Notes under the pieces: generated by a model
Database searches by the model: none
Told to the model about the DNA's origin: nothing
Seen by the model: only the letters and a program-made list of their open reading frames with translations
Shown here: positions 41,052 to 53,700 of the stretch, one piece after another
Layout: each line of letters opens with the position of its first letter
Position numbering within the stretch: the first letter of the stretch is position 1
Origin: Argyresthia goedartella
Lineage: Eukaryota > Arthropoda > Insecta > Lepidoptera > Argyresthiidae
NCBI GenBank assembly: GCA_949825045.1
Contig: OX463806.1
Location: forward strand, 43,176,208 to 43,240,207
Direction: 5' to 3'
DNA: 64,000 nt
Made by a program: the position numbers and the translations under genes

Positions 41052-41591
41052 CTGGCGCGTAGGTGCGGTAATGGACCGGTTAAGGTTCCATTAGGGCTGG
41101 CGCGTAGGTGCGGTAATTGACCGGTTAAGGTTCCATTAGGGCTGGCGCGTAGGTGCGGTAATGGACCGGTTAAGGTTCCATTAGGGCTGGCGCGTAGGTG
41201 CGGTAATGGACCGGTTAAGGTTCCATTAGGGCTGGCGCGTAGGTGCGGTAATGGACCGGTTAAGGTTCCATTAGGGCTGGCGCGTAGGTGCGGTAATGGA
41301 CCGGTTAAGGTTCCATTAGGGCTGGCGCGTAGGTGCGGTAATGGACCGGTTAAGGTTCCATTAGGGCTGGCGCGTAGGTGCGGTAATGGACCGGTTAAGG
41401 TTCCATTAGGGCTGGCGCGTAGGTGCGGTAATGGACCGGTTAAGGTTCCATTAGGGCTGGCGCGTAGGTGCGGTAATGGACCGGTTAAGGTTCCATTAGG
41501 GCTGGCGCGTAGGTGCGGTAATGGACCGGTTAAGGTTCCATTAGGGCTGGCGCGTAGGTGCGGTAATGGACCGGTTAAGGTTCCATTAGGG
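41052..41591 (+). repeat. 45-bp satellite-like array, 12 units
   Basis: Unit GCTGGCGCGTAGGTGCGGTA + ATGGACCGGTTAAGGTTCCA + TTAGG. The marker ATGGACC occurs at 41071, then every 45 bases to 41566, so there are 12 units; the only difference I saw is ATTGACC in unit 2. The array ends ~63 bp before the acceptor of the transporter start exon and lies in its 5' intron. Confidence 0.97.
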
Positions 41592-41654
41592 TCGGGGGTG
41601 TTTAATTTTATTATTTTATTGTTATTATATTAATGTAGTGCTTTATATTTTCAG

Positions 41655-41740
41655 ATACAGAGATGTCGAAAAGCAACTTGGAAGCTGGGGGGTCAAAGCA
41701 AGGCGCCACAGAGACTACGCCCCTCGTCGCTAAGGACTTG
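41655..41740 (+). CDS. Transporter exon with start codon (coding from 41663)
   Basis: Acceptor TATATTTTCAG at 41654 (an alternative ATACAG lies 6 bases on), ATG at 41663 with G at -3, 26 codons MSKSNLEAGGSKQGATETTP and on to KDL, donor GTAAGA. The acceptor implies an upstream non-coding exon. Confidence 0.88.
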
Positions 41741-44700
41741 GTAAGAAAACTAAAGTTGAAGCAGAAATTCCCTGAATAGCCGGTAAAATTGTGAAGGTCT
41801 CAAAACTACCTGACGAACCAAACTGAAACTTTAAAATCCGTCAGCTAATGCCCCTATTACTTAGCTTCCGCTGTCCGTCCGTCCGTCCGTCACCGGGGCT
41901 GTATCTCATGTACCGTATTAGGTAGAGTTGAAATTTTCACAGAATGTGTATTTCTACTGCCTGCAGCAACAAGTTATTAACCACTCGGCAGTAACCCTGC
42001 CTACGAAGCCAAGGGTCCCGGGTTCGAGTCCCGATGGGGGCAAATATTTGTTCGATGAGAACGGATGTTTGTACCCTAGTCATGGTTATTTATCTATATA
42101 TGTATAATATTTATCTATATACGTATGTGTATCGTTGTCTAGTACCCAAGATACAGGGAATCCTAGTTTGGGGTTAGATCAATGTGTGTCAATAGTGTCC
42201 AAGGTATTATTATTACTCCAGATTTTATAAATAAGAGGGGATATCCCGGTCCCCCAAATACAAGAGATGTCTCTTTTTCGGAGGCGTGATTGATTTCACG
42301 TCGGCTCCGCAGTCTCTAGGGATCGAAACCAAGTTCGGACATTTTTCTTTTTGTTTTAAATTACTATTTTTTCCTGATGTTTTTGCGTACGATAGTACGG
42401 AACCATTGGAGTGTTAATCCGTCCCGCAGTCGACGCTTTTTTAATAGTTTACTTCAGGTAGCTGTTCGCCTCGGAAACTCTCCGTTGTCGCTCTAAATGT
42501 GCCGGTGAAAACGACACTCCTACAGTAATGCTGGTAATAGGGTAAGTTGAAAGTGTCCAGTTAATATAATGTTGTCTGCAGGTTGGCGACGGCGGCAGTC
42601 CTGCTGCCCCCGGCAAGCTGAGCGAGGGTCTCACGATGAAGCAGACAGCACTGCTCATTGCTGGGGAAATGGCCGGCAGCGGAGTCCTAGCCCTCCCGCG
42701 GGCTCTGGTCAAAACCGGTACGACTTTCTAGAAAATTCTACTATAGTAACTAACACACGCCTGGCGAATGATCAAGATTGCGATGTTTTTTAGGCTAGCC
42801 AGACTCTAGGCAAAGAAGATAGGTATATAATTTATTCTTTAGTTAGTCTATAGTCAACAGTCTTTGAACGATCTTTTGGCGCGTGAGTGACGTTTACAGG
42901 GGGCGCCAGTTCTGCACAACCTAATGCACCGAAACAGTCGAAAAGCATTAGTTCCACCTATTACCGCAAGCCAAAAGCAGAGCAGAGCAGTTCTCACGTT
43001 AAGGCTGAAGGCAGAATGTTTGAGTTTTATAGGAATGATAGGTAAGCCAAAATTACGCGATCGAAAAAGTTGTCTTACCTGCATACAGTATCAAGAAACG
43101 CGTATACCAGTGGTACAAACAGTTAGTCATAAATATCAGACAGATAGACAGACATTTACAGTTTTCAGATTTTTCTTTTTACTTGTGTTGACCTTACTCT
43201 GTGCCAAATTTCATGGTTCCAGGTCAACGGGAAGTACCCTAGGTTTTGGTTCCCTTGCGAGTACTATGAAAATCCAACTTTTTTACAGTATAAAGGGTCG
43301 TATCGTGTGTTTGCTTTAACCTAGAAGCTTGATTTTTTCACAACTTTAAAGGACCCACGACTTGAGTAATTGATATTAATTTCAACTTGAACCCTCCACG
43401 CGATCCCGATAAAAAGATGACACACGGACAGAAGGACAGACGGACAATGAAGTGATCCCATAAGGTTTCCTTTTTTCCTTTTAAGGTGCGGAAACCCAAA
43501 AATGATCGTAGATTTCTCGGCTTATCACATGGTTGTAGTGGCGCAGTTGGTTTGGCATCGGTTGCGCAATCTTTGTTCTAGGTTCGAATCCACCTCGCGA
43601 ACGTGATAACATTTTCTTTTTGATATTTTTTTATTATTTTTAGTGCTTAATTTTTCTTACGACGATGGTATTTAACCCTTCGTGTGCCAGTCCGACTCGC
43701 TCTTGACCGATTTTTCTTCCTTTGGTGAATGTGGTAAATATGGGTAGAGGACAAATGTTTGGTATTATGATATCCTGTGTTTTGATAACGAGATAATTGG
43801 AAGTAAAAAAATAACGTATAGGATTGATTCTTTGAAGCAATTAAATCCAATAACTTGTAAAACAAGTGGACGAGATCTCACATATCTTACGTTCGTGCAT
43901 AATTTATTTGCATATATTTACTTGTTGACACAATAATTGCCTACAATTCTGCAAATACAGGGTGCATCAATGCGGTTTCACAGGGAGAGTTGATCTGAAT
44001 GATAGCACCAGGAACCACTTTGCTATATAGCATTTCTTGAATTCTTCTCATCTGGGTCACCGAGCCCTCCATCTTACAAACAGTATATCTGTGGTATCTA
44101 GTTATCTTCATGCGTATATTTACCTGCCATCTGCGTGGGTTAGGATTTCAGACTTGTGTTTGCTCACTCTTACAACAATGAATCGCCTCTAAGTGCCGAT
44201 CTCACACGAGCGCCGAACAGTGGCGAACAGCCGAACAGCAGGGACAGAGCTATGGTTGTCTCGCTTGCTTTCAAAGCGAAAAAAGGTGAAGGAGATTGAC
44301 GCATAGCTCCGTTCTGGCCTCGGGTGAGATCGGCATAATGCCCGAAGGCAGACAAGAAGTAATAAATAGCGTCACTCGTTTTTCCGTACAAGGTGGCAGA
44401 GGCCCAGAAGCGGCCCAGTTGAGCCCGTTATTCAATAGTCCATATTCAATTCTGACATCCAACCAAAAATAAAAGTGAATTGATACCACTAAGTGTAACT
44501 GGATATCCATATATGTTAAAAGGGATCATCCGGTTTGCTCGGACCATTTGAGACGTGGCATAAAGTCCTGTTAAAAGTATTGATTTTGGAAGTCCTACAG
44601 GGGATTTCCAGATAGTGCAGTAGCTCTTTAGAAGCTTTTTCACACTCACGAAATAAACTTTCCAGAATCATCAACTGCATTTTATTATTTTCTTAATAGA

Positions 44701-47700
44701 GAGACTAGTGAAATAAGTCTTGTTACATTTTTTATCAGAATGGTAATCACCGAAGAGATTTAGATAATAATACAACTTGTAATTTGTCTTAAAGATAAAG
44801 ATAAAGTTTTTTTTTTATTTGCTAAGATAAGGGTAGGCAGTCGATGTTCAATTATTATATAAGAAGACCTTATTAGCTATTAATTTTAGCATGCAAGTAT
44901 TAAATAGTCTGCAAATATTCAATAGTCTAGCTAGTCTAAGTCTTAAGATCTAAGTAGTTATAATGCAAATGTAGCTATGCGTTCGAAAATTCAAATGCTA
45001 GTATAGTAAAAAACCGGTCAAGTGCGAGTCTAAATCGCGCACGAAGGGTTCCGTACCACCTTTCAATGGAAGCGATGGTGTGGAGTGAATAGTTTGGATT
45101 TTACACAGCAAAATATTGTTTACAATGTTATTGGTGCGGTTACTTTCACACTCCATGTACGTAACCAGGTGCATCCATAAGTTTGTATGTGGTATTGAAA
45201 GAATTGTTGTATGGGAGCCCCCTTAAATATTTCTTTTATCCTATTTTTTAGTATTTGTTGATATAGCGGCAACATAAATACATAATCTGTGAAAATTTCA
45301 ACTCTCTAGCTAGCTAGGTTCTTGAGATACAGCCTGGTGACAGACGGACGGACGGACGGACGGACGGACGGACGGACGGACAGCGGAGTCTTAGTAATAG
45401 GGTCCCGTTTGGAACCCTTCGGGTACGGAACCCTAAAAAGGGAAATAACAAAACGACCGAATAAAAAGCTAATTGAGCGAATGAACATGAACTGCGGAAT
45501 TTCCTGAAATGAGCGAAAAAATACTGAATTGCGCGATAAAATTACTGATTAGCGCGACTTAATTAATTAATGGTTTAGCCACCGCTTATTGCCTAAGTAA
45601 TAGTTGTCTCGGCGAAGTGTGCGTTAGGGTAGGTGATTTTTTTCTTTAGTGTTAGCTTGAACAACATACAATAAACAACAACAACACAATCCAACACTCG
45701 ATTTGTATTTCTACATGAAATCTCGCTCGAATTAAGATTTCCATGTTGCTGGTTTTAGTCTCGCAATTCAGTTATTTTATCAGAAAAAGCCATTATTTCT
45801 AGACGCTCTCTTTTTTGTCGCTATTCAGTAATTCAGTCAGACGTAACCAGTATTTTTGCCAAACAAAAATTGGATTTACAGACATACGTTTAAATACTAC
45901 CCATAAAAAAACTGGCTTTAGCAGAGTTCTAACTTGTACAAATTAGGAATCTACTGCGAATGCGTATTTGAATGTGTTATCTTATCCGAAGGCGTTATTA
46001 CGTAAAACTATTAGCGAGTAGGTAGGTATTTACAGTTTTGATCAGTAAATAACACATCATCAAACGAAACAATCCAGATTTTATGATATCTTATTAATCT
46101 AAAAAAAATATATTGCATCGCGAGAATTTATATTTTTATATGTGCACAATACATACTGCTTTACGCATTTAGAAAGACAATATTTTTCCGCATTCTAACC
46201 TCAAAATAGCAACTTCGCCGCTTGATTTTGGAATCTCAGGCGGAAAAATTCTATCCTAACTTATTCGAATAGGCTTCTTTACGAACCTCGCTACGACCCT
46301 CGCCTTCGGCTCGTGCCGTAAACTTCTCGGTTCGTAAATACATATAAGCCTCTGCGAACTCGTAGGAAATCTGCTATTGTGTTTTCCATTTTTTCGTTTC
46401 TAATTTCAGTAGCCTTTTCATGTCATCCTGGCATCTATGAAATATTATGCAATAGCTTTAAAAAGTACCAATCACAACACGATTGTTTGACACAAGCTGC
46501 GATTTTGCTTAATAATGCGATGTTATGATTATAATGAATTGCCAAAAATGACAATTCCATTGTGATTATTGATGGCAGAGAGAGGGGAAACGCATTCCTC
46601 ACGGGTGCCCCGTTAACTTTGTGGGTAGTAACTGCGAGTGTAAACTCCTACTGCCTTCCAATTCCAGGCTGGGTGGGAGTTCCCGTCATAATCCTCATGT
46701 GCGTCATCGCCGCATTCAGTGGGAAGCGGCTCGGCGACTGCTGGTCAATGATCGAAGCGCGCGACCCTCAGATGAGGACCAGGAAACGGAATCCCTACGC
46801 TATCATCGCGACTCAGGCGATGGGGAAGACTTGGGGGTAAGTTTTGTGAAGACCGTGAAAACTTATTCATAATTATTTATTGCACTCAAATATTTCAGCA
46901 GGTACCTTAAAAGAAAACACATTTACAAAGGCGAGCTTACAGTCTATGAATAGATTTCCTCCAGCAATCCAAAGCACGGTGAAAGGGTTTGTGCACACTA
47001 AAGTATGAATAAAATGGAATATACAAAGTCATACTAAATAAGTACATATATAGCACACTCACGCGCAATAAACTGGAATCACTTTATTGCGCGCTGCTGA
47101 AAACAGATCCCTGCAACTTCCATGCATGAAGCATGGATTGTGGCACATCATCTGAAAGCTAATTGTGTTAGCTTTCAAATGATTTAAAATTAATTTAATT
47201 TTCTACCAAAATTTTGGGAATAATTGCAAGAGGTCGATGTTGTGGTCTTCTAAATGAATATAAAGTAATATGAAAAATAATGTTATTTCCCCCTCAATGT
47301 TTTGTGTTACGTACAAAGCAGCATAGTGCGAATCGCTCCCCCGGTCTCGTACCGTCGACGGTCGCTACCATGCAGGCACATCCTCGTTTCGTACAAGAAC
47401 GGGAATCGGCTGAATTGCTCCAAATCCCAATACAAGTGAACGCGAGCCAACTGAAGCCGGGCTTGTCGGTGGGCTGGGGACAATTTGGGTCCTGTGGCGG
47501 GCCTTTAACTCCCGAAACCCCAAATTGTTTTGAGGCATCAAGATTTTAAACCTTATGCCATGGTTTGCTAGTGGCAATTATAAGGAGAGCGACATCTTCG
47601 GGAGTAAAGTAAAAGGCTTGAGATGCGCGCAAATACTAGACTGATTTATTATAGGCAATACTAGCTTATATACTAGGTTGGTACATGTTATTAATGACGT

Positions 47701-50700
47701 GCATAAGACATAGTGCGTGATGAATATAAATATTCTGTGACGGTCGTCAACTTATCTTAACATTACGTGAAAATATGACTAACATAGTCGACCGGCACAC
47801 ATGGTAATAAAATTCAAAACCTATATATTGACATCATATGATGCCTTGGGGCCCTGAGATCCAAGGGCAAGTTCGATTTTTTTAGTCTTCGCGTCGCTGT
47901 CCTCTCGCTGATAGCCTTCCCTCGAACTACTCTGGGCTGCCGCTGGACGTCCATGCCGGTAAGGTGTCGATTTCGGACAGAAGTGGTGGCAATAAATCGG
48001 CCATCTCTCACCGAAGTGCATCGCTGTCATCCAAATCCTGGTCTCCGGACTAAGTTTCCAGTCTCCCTGAACCTCTTGTATACCTTCGAGACCAAAGACT
48101 GGCTCAGATGAAGCTGTCGAAAGATAGTACGCCGAGTCACCCCTTACTGGACAAGGATGACGACTTGAGTGGCTTCTATAGGTGTGGTTTCCATTTTCTT
48201 TTAGCTTCATTGCTCCCAGTGACGTGAAGCATTGGACTGATGACCAATTTTCATCAACGCCCTCTTTATATAGTGTTTCGGGACTCCATAATAATTATAG
48301 TGTTTTGTTTTAATTACTATTATTTTTTTATATAAACTTTCCTTTCAAATGATATACCACAATACATAGTTCATCGCATAGAAACTTTAAAAAATTGTTC
48401 CAATTCCAGTTTATTACTCGCGGGTGTAATACATAAACTTAACAAATAATACAGAATGTAACAGAAAGGTGTAGTTATATTTTAGAGGGTTGTTAGGGAC
48501 ATAATTCGGAGCAACTTTCACCATGGAACCTATTTGATGACTGAATTTTCACTTCTCAATAAATTTTGGGCCGCGCGGTCAGTTGTTTTGTATGTAGAAG
48601 TGAAAAATAAAGTTGCTCTGATCGGTTTCACAGTGAAAGTTGTTTAGAATGATGCCCATAACAAACCCTAAAATATGACTACACCTTTCTGTTATCCCTG
48701 TATACCTAAACGATAACTTTTACGAAAGAGAGAGCTGAAAACTAAATGAAATAAACTGACGGCTTTAAATCAGACTGCTCTTTTTCCAGTACAATTTTAA
48801 AAATAGTTTATTTAATTAGATTAGTTGTGCCTTTGGAATCGGTCTCATTATCAGCCTGTTACATGTAATAAGTACCTACTGGGTCAGCGGAGTGCGGGGC
48901 GCTGTGATTTCTCAACCTCGAAACCGCAGCTTAAGTAAGGGTCGGAAGAGCGTATAATATTACTCCTCCCGCGCTGCTCCACCATTGCAGGAGAATGCCC
49001 TGAGCCCTAAGGTCATCTGAAGGCAGAAAAATAATATTTCTACTCGGGATTTTCTCTCAAGTAACAAAACTGTGTCTGGATATATTGGTAAACTATTTAG
49101 CTTTATTTTAACAAAAATAAGATCTAGGAAATGTTATCATTTGAAGGCGACAGCATAAAAAACAAGATGTTGTTGACGGAATGGAAAATTCCAAGAAAAA
49201 TAATAATTCTCGGTAAACCTATGTTTTTTTTTAATATTTAAATTAGTTTTCGGAATTTAGGTGAACTGTCTTCCCCTCAACGTTGGACCATTATTAACGG
49301 GACATCCTATTGCTGGATCTAGGGCCCATGGGCCTTATCTCGTGCTCTATTACGCTACTTGCAGTTGGATGGAATTATTCCTGCGGTCGTGAGCAACTAT
49401 TACCCCTTTCAGATAAATCGGATTTATATCGGACAGATAATCGGATTAATTCATTAACGTGGCTAAACCAATCTCCAGAATCCATAACAGTTTATGACCG
49501 CGGCAGTGTATATTTTAGTCACTCGATCTGGTTACATAACACAAAACCGTGTGATCTCTGCATCGTTAGAAAACCGGTCCATTGCGCATATCTCGAGACT
49601 CGCTTGTGGCGGCATATCCAGTGACATAGACCATTGGTTTACAAACCGTGCATATTAACCTTATGATTGTCGTGTCGTGTCGCTTAACGTGACATCCGCA
49701 ACAAGGAAACGTCCGAAACAAATGCCACATATGTAATGGACACGCATCCAGTGCCCGCTCTGGCCAGATATATATTTAGAATTATTAGAATATATTTAAG
49801 AATTGAACTGTCTGAACATAGTTTTGACGACCCGAATGGCCGAGTCGGCAGTGACCCTGAGTACAAAGCCAAGGGTCCCGGGTTCGAGTCCCGGTTGGTG
49901 CAAATATTTGTTGGATGAGAACGGATGTTTGTACCCTAGTCATGGTTGCTTATCCATCTAAGTATAATATTTATCTATATATGTATGTGTCGTTGGCTAG
50001 TACCCAAGATACAGGGAATCCTAGTTTGGGGCTAGATCAATGTGTGTAAATAGTGTCCAAGGTATTATTATTATTATTAGTTTAAATGTTCATAGCGATA
50101 CTTTTTACCACAAGGGAAAGCTGTGAGTTGTGAGACACAGTTGTGCCTAGGCTTGAGCCAGTATCAAATACACAATTTCGCGTGACAGGGCTGGCTAGCT
50201 CAAAGCCGCCTAAATAATCTTGAATCTAAAACCTCGTTATTGCAAGATTGAGAACCGCTAACGATATTGGATACGGGTACATAGCCAATCGCCATACGGC
50301 TTTTAGATTGACTGATCTCGAAACAATATCAAGGCTATTGTGAATCAATTCGAATATCATTCCAAGGATTTACATAGAACGTAGAATTAAACACAATTAT
50401 AGCTGGCGAATGTTATGTATGATAGAGGAGATTTATGCTAGAAATTTAGGAACAGGCCTTTTTATTTGTTTGGGAAATACATCTGGGAATGTTGGTACGG
50501 TACTCGTTTGCGACCACCATATATTCCATTGGAAAGTTGGTCAGTAAAGTCTCCTGTTTGTTCATCAAGGTCACAATTTCTGGGTACATGGAATATCGCT
50601 GAAATAAGAAAATCTAAAGCGCCGTGAGGTGGTCCATTAATCCCAAATCTCGCCCAAAACCTGCCCCAGTGACGAGCTCTGTGGTCTTAGGTCGAGGCTG

Positions 50701-53700
50701 TGCCAAGCGGGCGGTCCTGGGTTCGAATACCGGCGGAAGAAAAAAAAACAGGTCCTGGGCGTTTATATGTTTGTGACGTCGCTGTTTCAGGTTCCCACTA
50801 CACAGGGTATCCTAGTGTGCGGCCAGAAGCGAATTAATGACGTCAAATCAAATCAGGTGCAAAGATTTTGTAACTTTACAGGCAAGACATCGATTTTCAC
50901 CATTAATGAATGTCTTCTTCCCCAGCATCGTAGTCTCCATGGCAATAATGGCGACGCTCTTTGGCGCGTCGGTGGTGTACCTCCTCATGGCTGCTCAGAT
51001 CATCCAGGAGATCCTCCACCTGCTGGTGCCGACCGTCACCTTCTGCGCGTGGTACCTGATCGTGGCCGGTGCGACCACGCCGTTGATGATGTTCACCTCG
51101 CCGAAGGAGTTCTCGTGAGTTACAGTCAGACAAACAGACAATAAACGAAGAAATAAATTAACATGCAAATAAATACTAACAAACAAATAAACAGACAAGT
51201 CATCAGCCATTCCCCAATTCGGGGCGGCACAGTAACGGCCATATTTTGATAATGGACTCGCCCTTCGGCGCATGTGCGGTGCCCTATTGTGGCCGTGACT
51301 CCTGCACCCGTAGCATGCCGATCCCGCGGGGAGTATTGACGCGGGAAAGTGAGGAACAAAGCTATGCGCTTTCTAGAGCTCAGTCCCTCACATTTCGCGA
51401 CAAAACCCCCCCCCCCCCCCGTACTCGGTATGTTACGGGTGCCGGTCGTCGCCGGCGCGACCACTCCGTTTGATGTTTACCGGAGTTCTCGGGAGTTACA
51501 GACAAACTCACATTCAGATAAACTTACACATAAACAAAGCACAAGCTTTTTCCCATACGGGCGGCAGAGACACATTTTCTGCCACATTTTTATAAAGGAG
51601 ACGCCTTTCGGCGCATTTTTAGTGGACACGTGGAAAGCGTCCATCGTCGATTTTTAAAATTATGTTGCCTAACTCTAAATGAAGTTTTTTCATTCTAAAA
51701 AGAAAGTTTTTACAACTTATGGGGCAGTGGACAAAGAAAAGTATAAACTGTTATTCGAAGGAAATGCTTAATTTAAGACTCAAAATCGTGCCCATTTACA
51801 ATACATTTTATCTTTGATACATAAAGGATTAAAAGCCTCGTATTTCATTATATATATATTTTTCCGAAGTGGGTACTACTAGCTATCGTTTCATTTTATG
51901 ATATCATTTAATTTAGATATTACCTAATGAACTATCATTACGATACCCCGTGACCATTTTTGTTTTACCATAAAGTGGCAACATCAAACCTGTCAATTTA
52001 CTATGTTAATTTATTAATCCTGCCTTAAATTGCCCGAATGTTTAATTTCAGATTTGGAGGCCTCATAGCATTCGGCTCGACCATGCTCGCCTGCATACTC
52101 TACTTCACCCAGATGATGAACGACATCAGACCATACCCCACCTTCCGGTATGGCATACACGGGTTCCAAGACTTCTTCTTGGCCTTCGGGACCATAATGT
52201 TCGCGTTCGGTGGAGCCTCCGCGTTTCCCACTATACAGAACGATATGCAAGACAAGAGCAAGTTTAATAAGAGCTTGATGTACTCTTTTGGAGGTAAGTT
52301 TGTAACGAACGAACTATTGTACAGCATTGGCCCGAATGCACAACCGACCGCTCTAAGTTTAACTGAAACTCACCTCGTCCCGTCCTTCCAAATCGGCCAT
52401 AACCTTAGTTGCCTTATCAATCATGTAATGACTTAATGTCCGCCTTTGCTCCCGCTTGGTGGCGACGGAGTAGTTGGAGGTAAAGAGTTCCACGTATCTA
52501 TGGTTAAGTTCAAAAACACGTCACGTGATCTTTCAAATACACTTGACACTGGCAAAATCAACCTCAAATGAGGTGGCGTGCCCCTCAAGGAGGAGGCCCG
52601 CCACATGTTACAGTTGAAAGTAAATTGGTCAAATTTGACAGATAGACAGCCTCCAAGAGTTTCGTTATTTTGTGCTCCAACTAAACCCGCGCCATCTGCA
52701 ATGAGTTTAGGTACCATTCAGAATTCTCGGAATTTTCATCGCTGTTAAAAATTTACAATCTACAAGACGATAACTTCACATAAGCTGAACATCGCGTAAA
52801 CTAACCAAATCGCGATAACAGACTATTGCGAGTTTGCTTGTTTAAGCGATGTTCAGTAGCCTTATTATGTAGACCCTGTCATCGAGGAATTCAGATCCAA
52901 ATACCCTTCAAATTGACAAATCGACCAATTAGAACACGATTATTTTAATATTTTGATTGGCTTATACGACCGTTTAGCCTAGCGGGTAGTGACCCTGCCT
53001 ATGAAGCTGACGGTCCTGGGTACGAATACCGGTAAGGGCAAATATTTGTGTGATGAGCATGAATATTTGTTGGATGTTTTCTATGTATTTACATAAGTAT
53101 TTATCTCTTTTAAATATATCGTCGCCGCAATCCTCATGGAGCTTACTATCGACCTAGTTCGATTTGTGTAAGATTGTCGTCTAAAATTTATTATTACGGG
53201 GGAAGGGAGTAAGCCTTCTCGAAGAGCTGGCGTTTACCACGCCTCGAGCCCCTCCCGTGAGCAACAACGAACTGTACGATGTGAAACCGATTACTGCAAA
53301 CCGGAAGCGTTCAACCAATCTAATTCCAATTTAAATCTCCACATAATGAGTTCACAAAGGTTATTTTCAGAACCAACTCTGACGATGATCTCATCAAATA
53401 TTGAAGGCCTATCAGACCGTAAGGAACAACTGCTCATGAATATGTGCAATCAATATGATTGTGACGTCCTCTGTCTGCAGGAGACCCACAGAGGCAAAAA
53501 CATTAACCGACCGGCCATCGCTGGCATGAAACTGGTAGTTGAAAGCCCACATCCTCAATACGGGAGTGCTATTTTTGTCAAGCCAGGTATAGCTGTCCTA
53601 TCTGCACACCATAATTGCACCAACAACATAGAGATAATAACTGTCGAGTTCTCCAACTGTACAGTGACGTCTGTCTACAAGCCCCCAGCGGCGGACATCG

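Larger units (their letters stand above)
42718..46667. other. Transporter intron 2, mostly repeats
   Basis: Holds a diverged Lepidoptera-wide repeat (43080-43490), a tRNA-like SINE head (43540-43612, TAGGTTCGAATCC B box), the MITE at 44194-44335 and the repeat at 45008-45437. 44340-45000 and 45440-46560 show nothing recognised. Confidence 0.6.
46837..50925. other. Transporter intron 3
   Basis: Contains the possible LTR region 47575-48250, the MITE 48459-48694, SINEs at 49829-50085 and 50665-50790; 46840-47270 and 48700-49820 show nothing recognised. Confidence 0.6.

Noticed and set aside
42924..43319. 131-codon plus-strand frame in transporter intron 2
   Set aside because: Overlaps the diverged Lepidoptera-wide repeat and lacks any recognisable domain or splice support.
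45306..45507. Small frames with RPSV/TDGR repeats
   Set aside because: Both come from the GACG microsatellite of a dispersed repeat.
47821..48210. 129-codon minus-strand frame as a gene
   Set aside because: No recognised domain, no splice context, and composition unlike the host exons; kept only as part of a possible LTR remnant.
50837..51118. 93-codon single-exon gene
   Set aside because: Only the part from 50926 resembles a transporter; the acceptor CTTCCCCAG and phase fit an internal exon.
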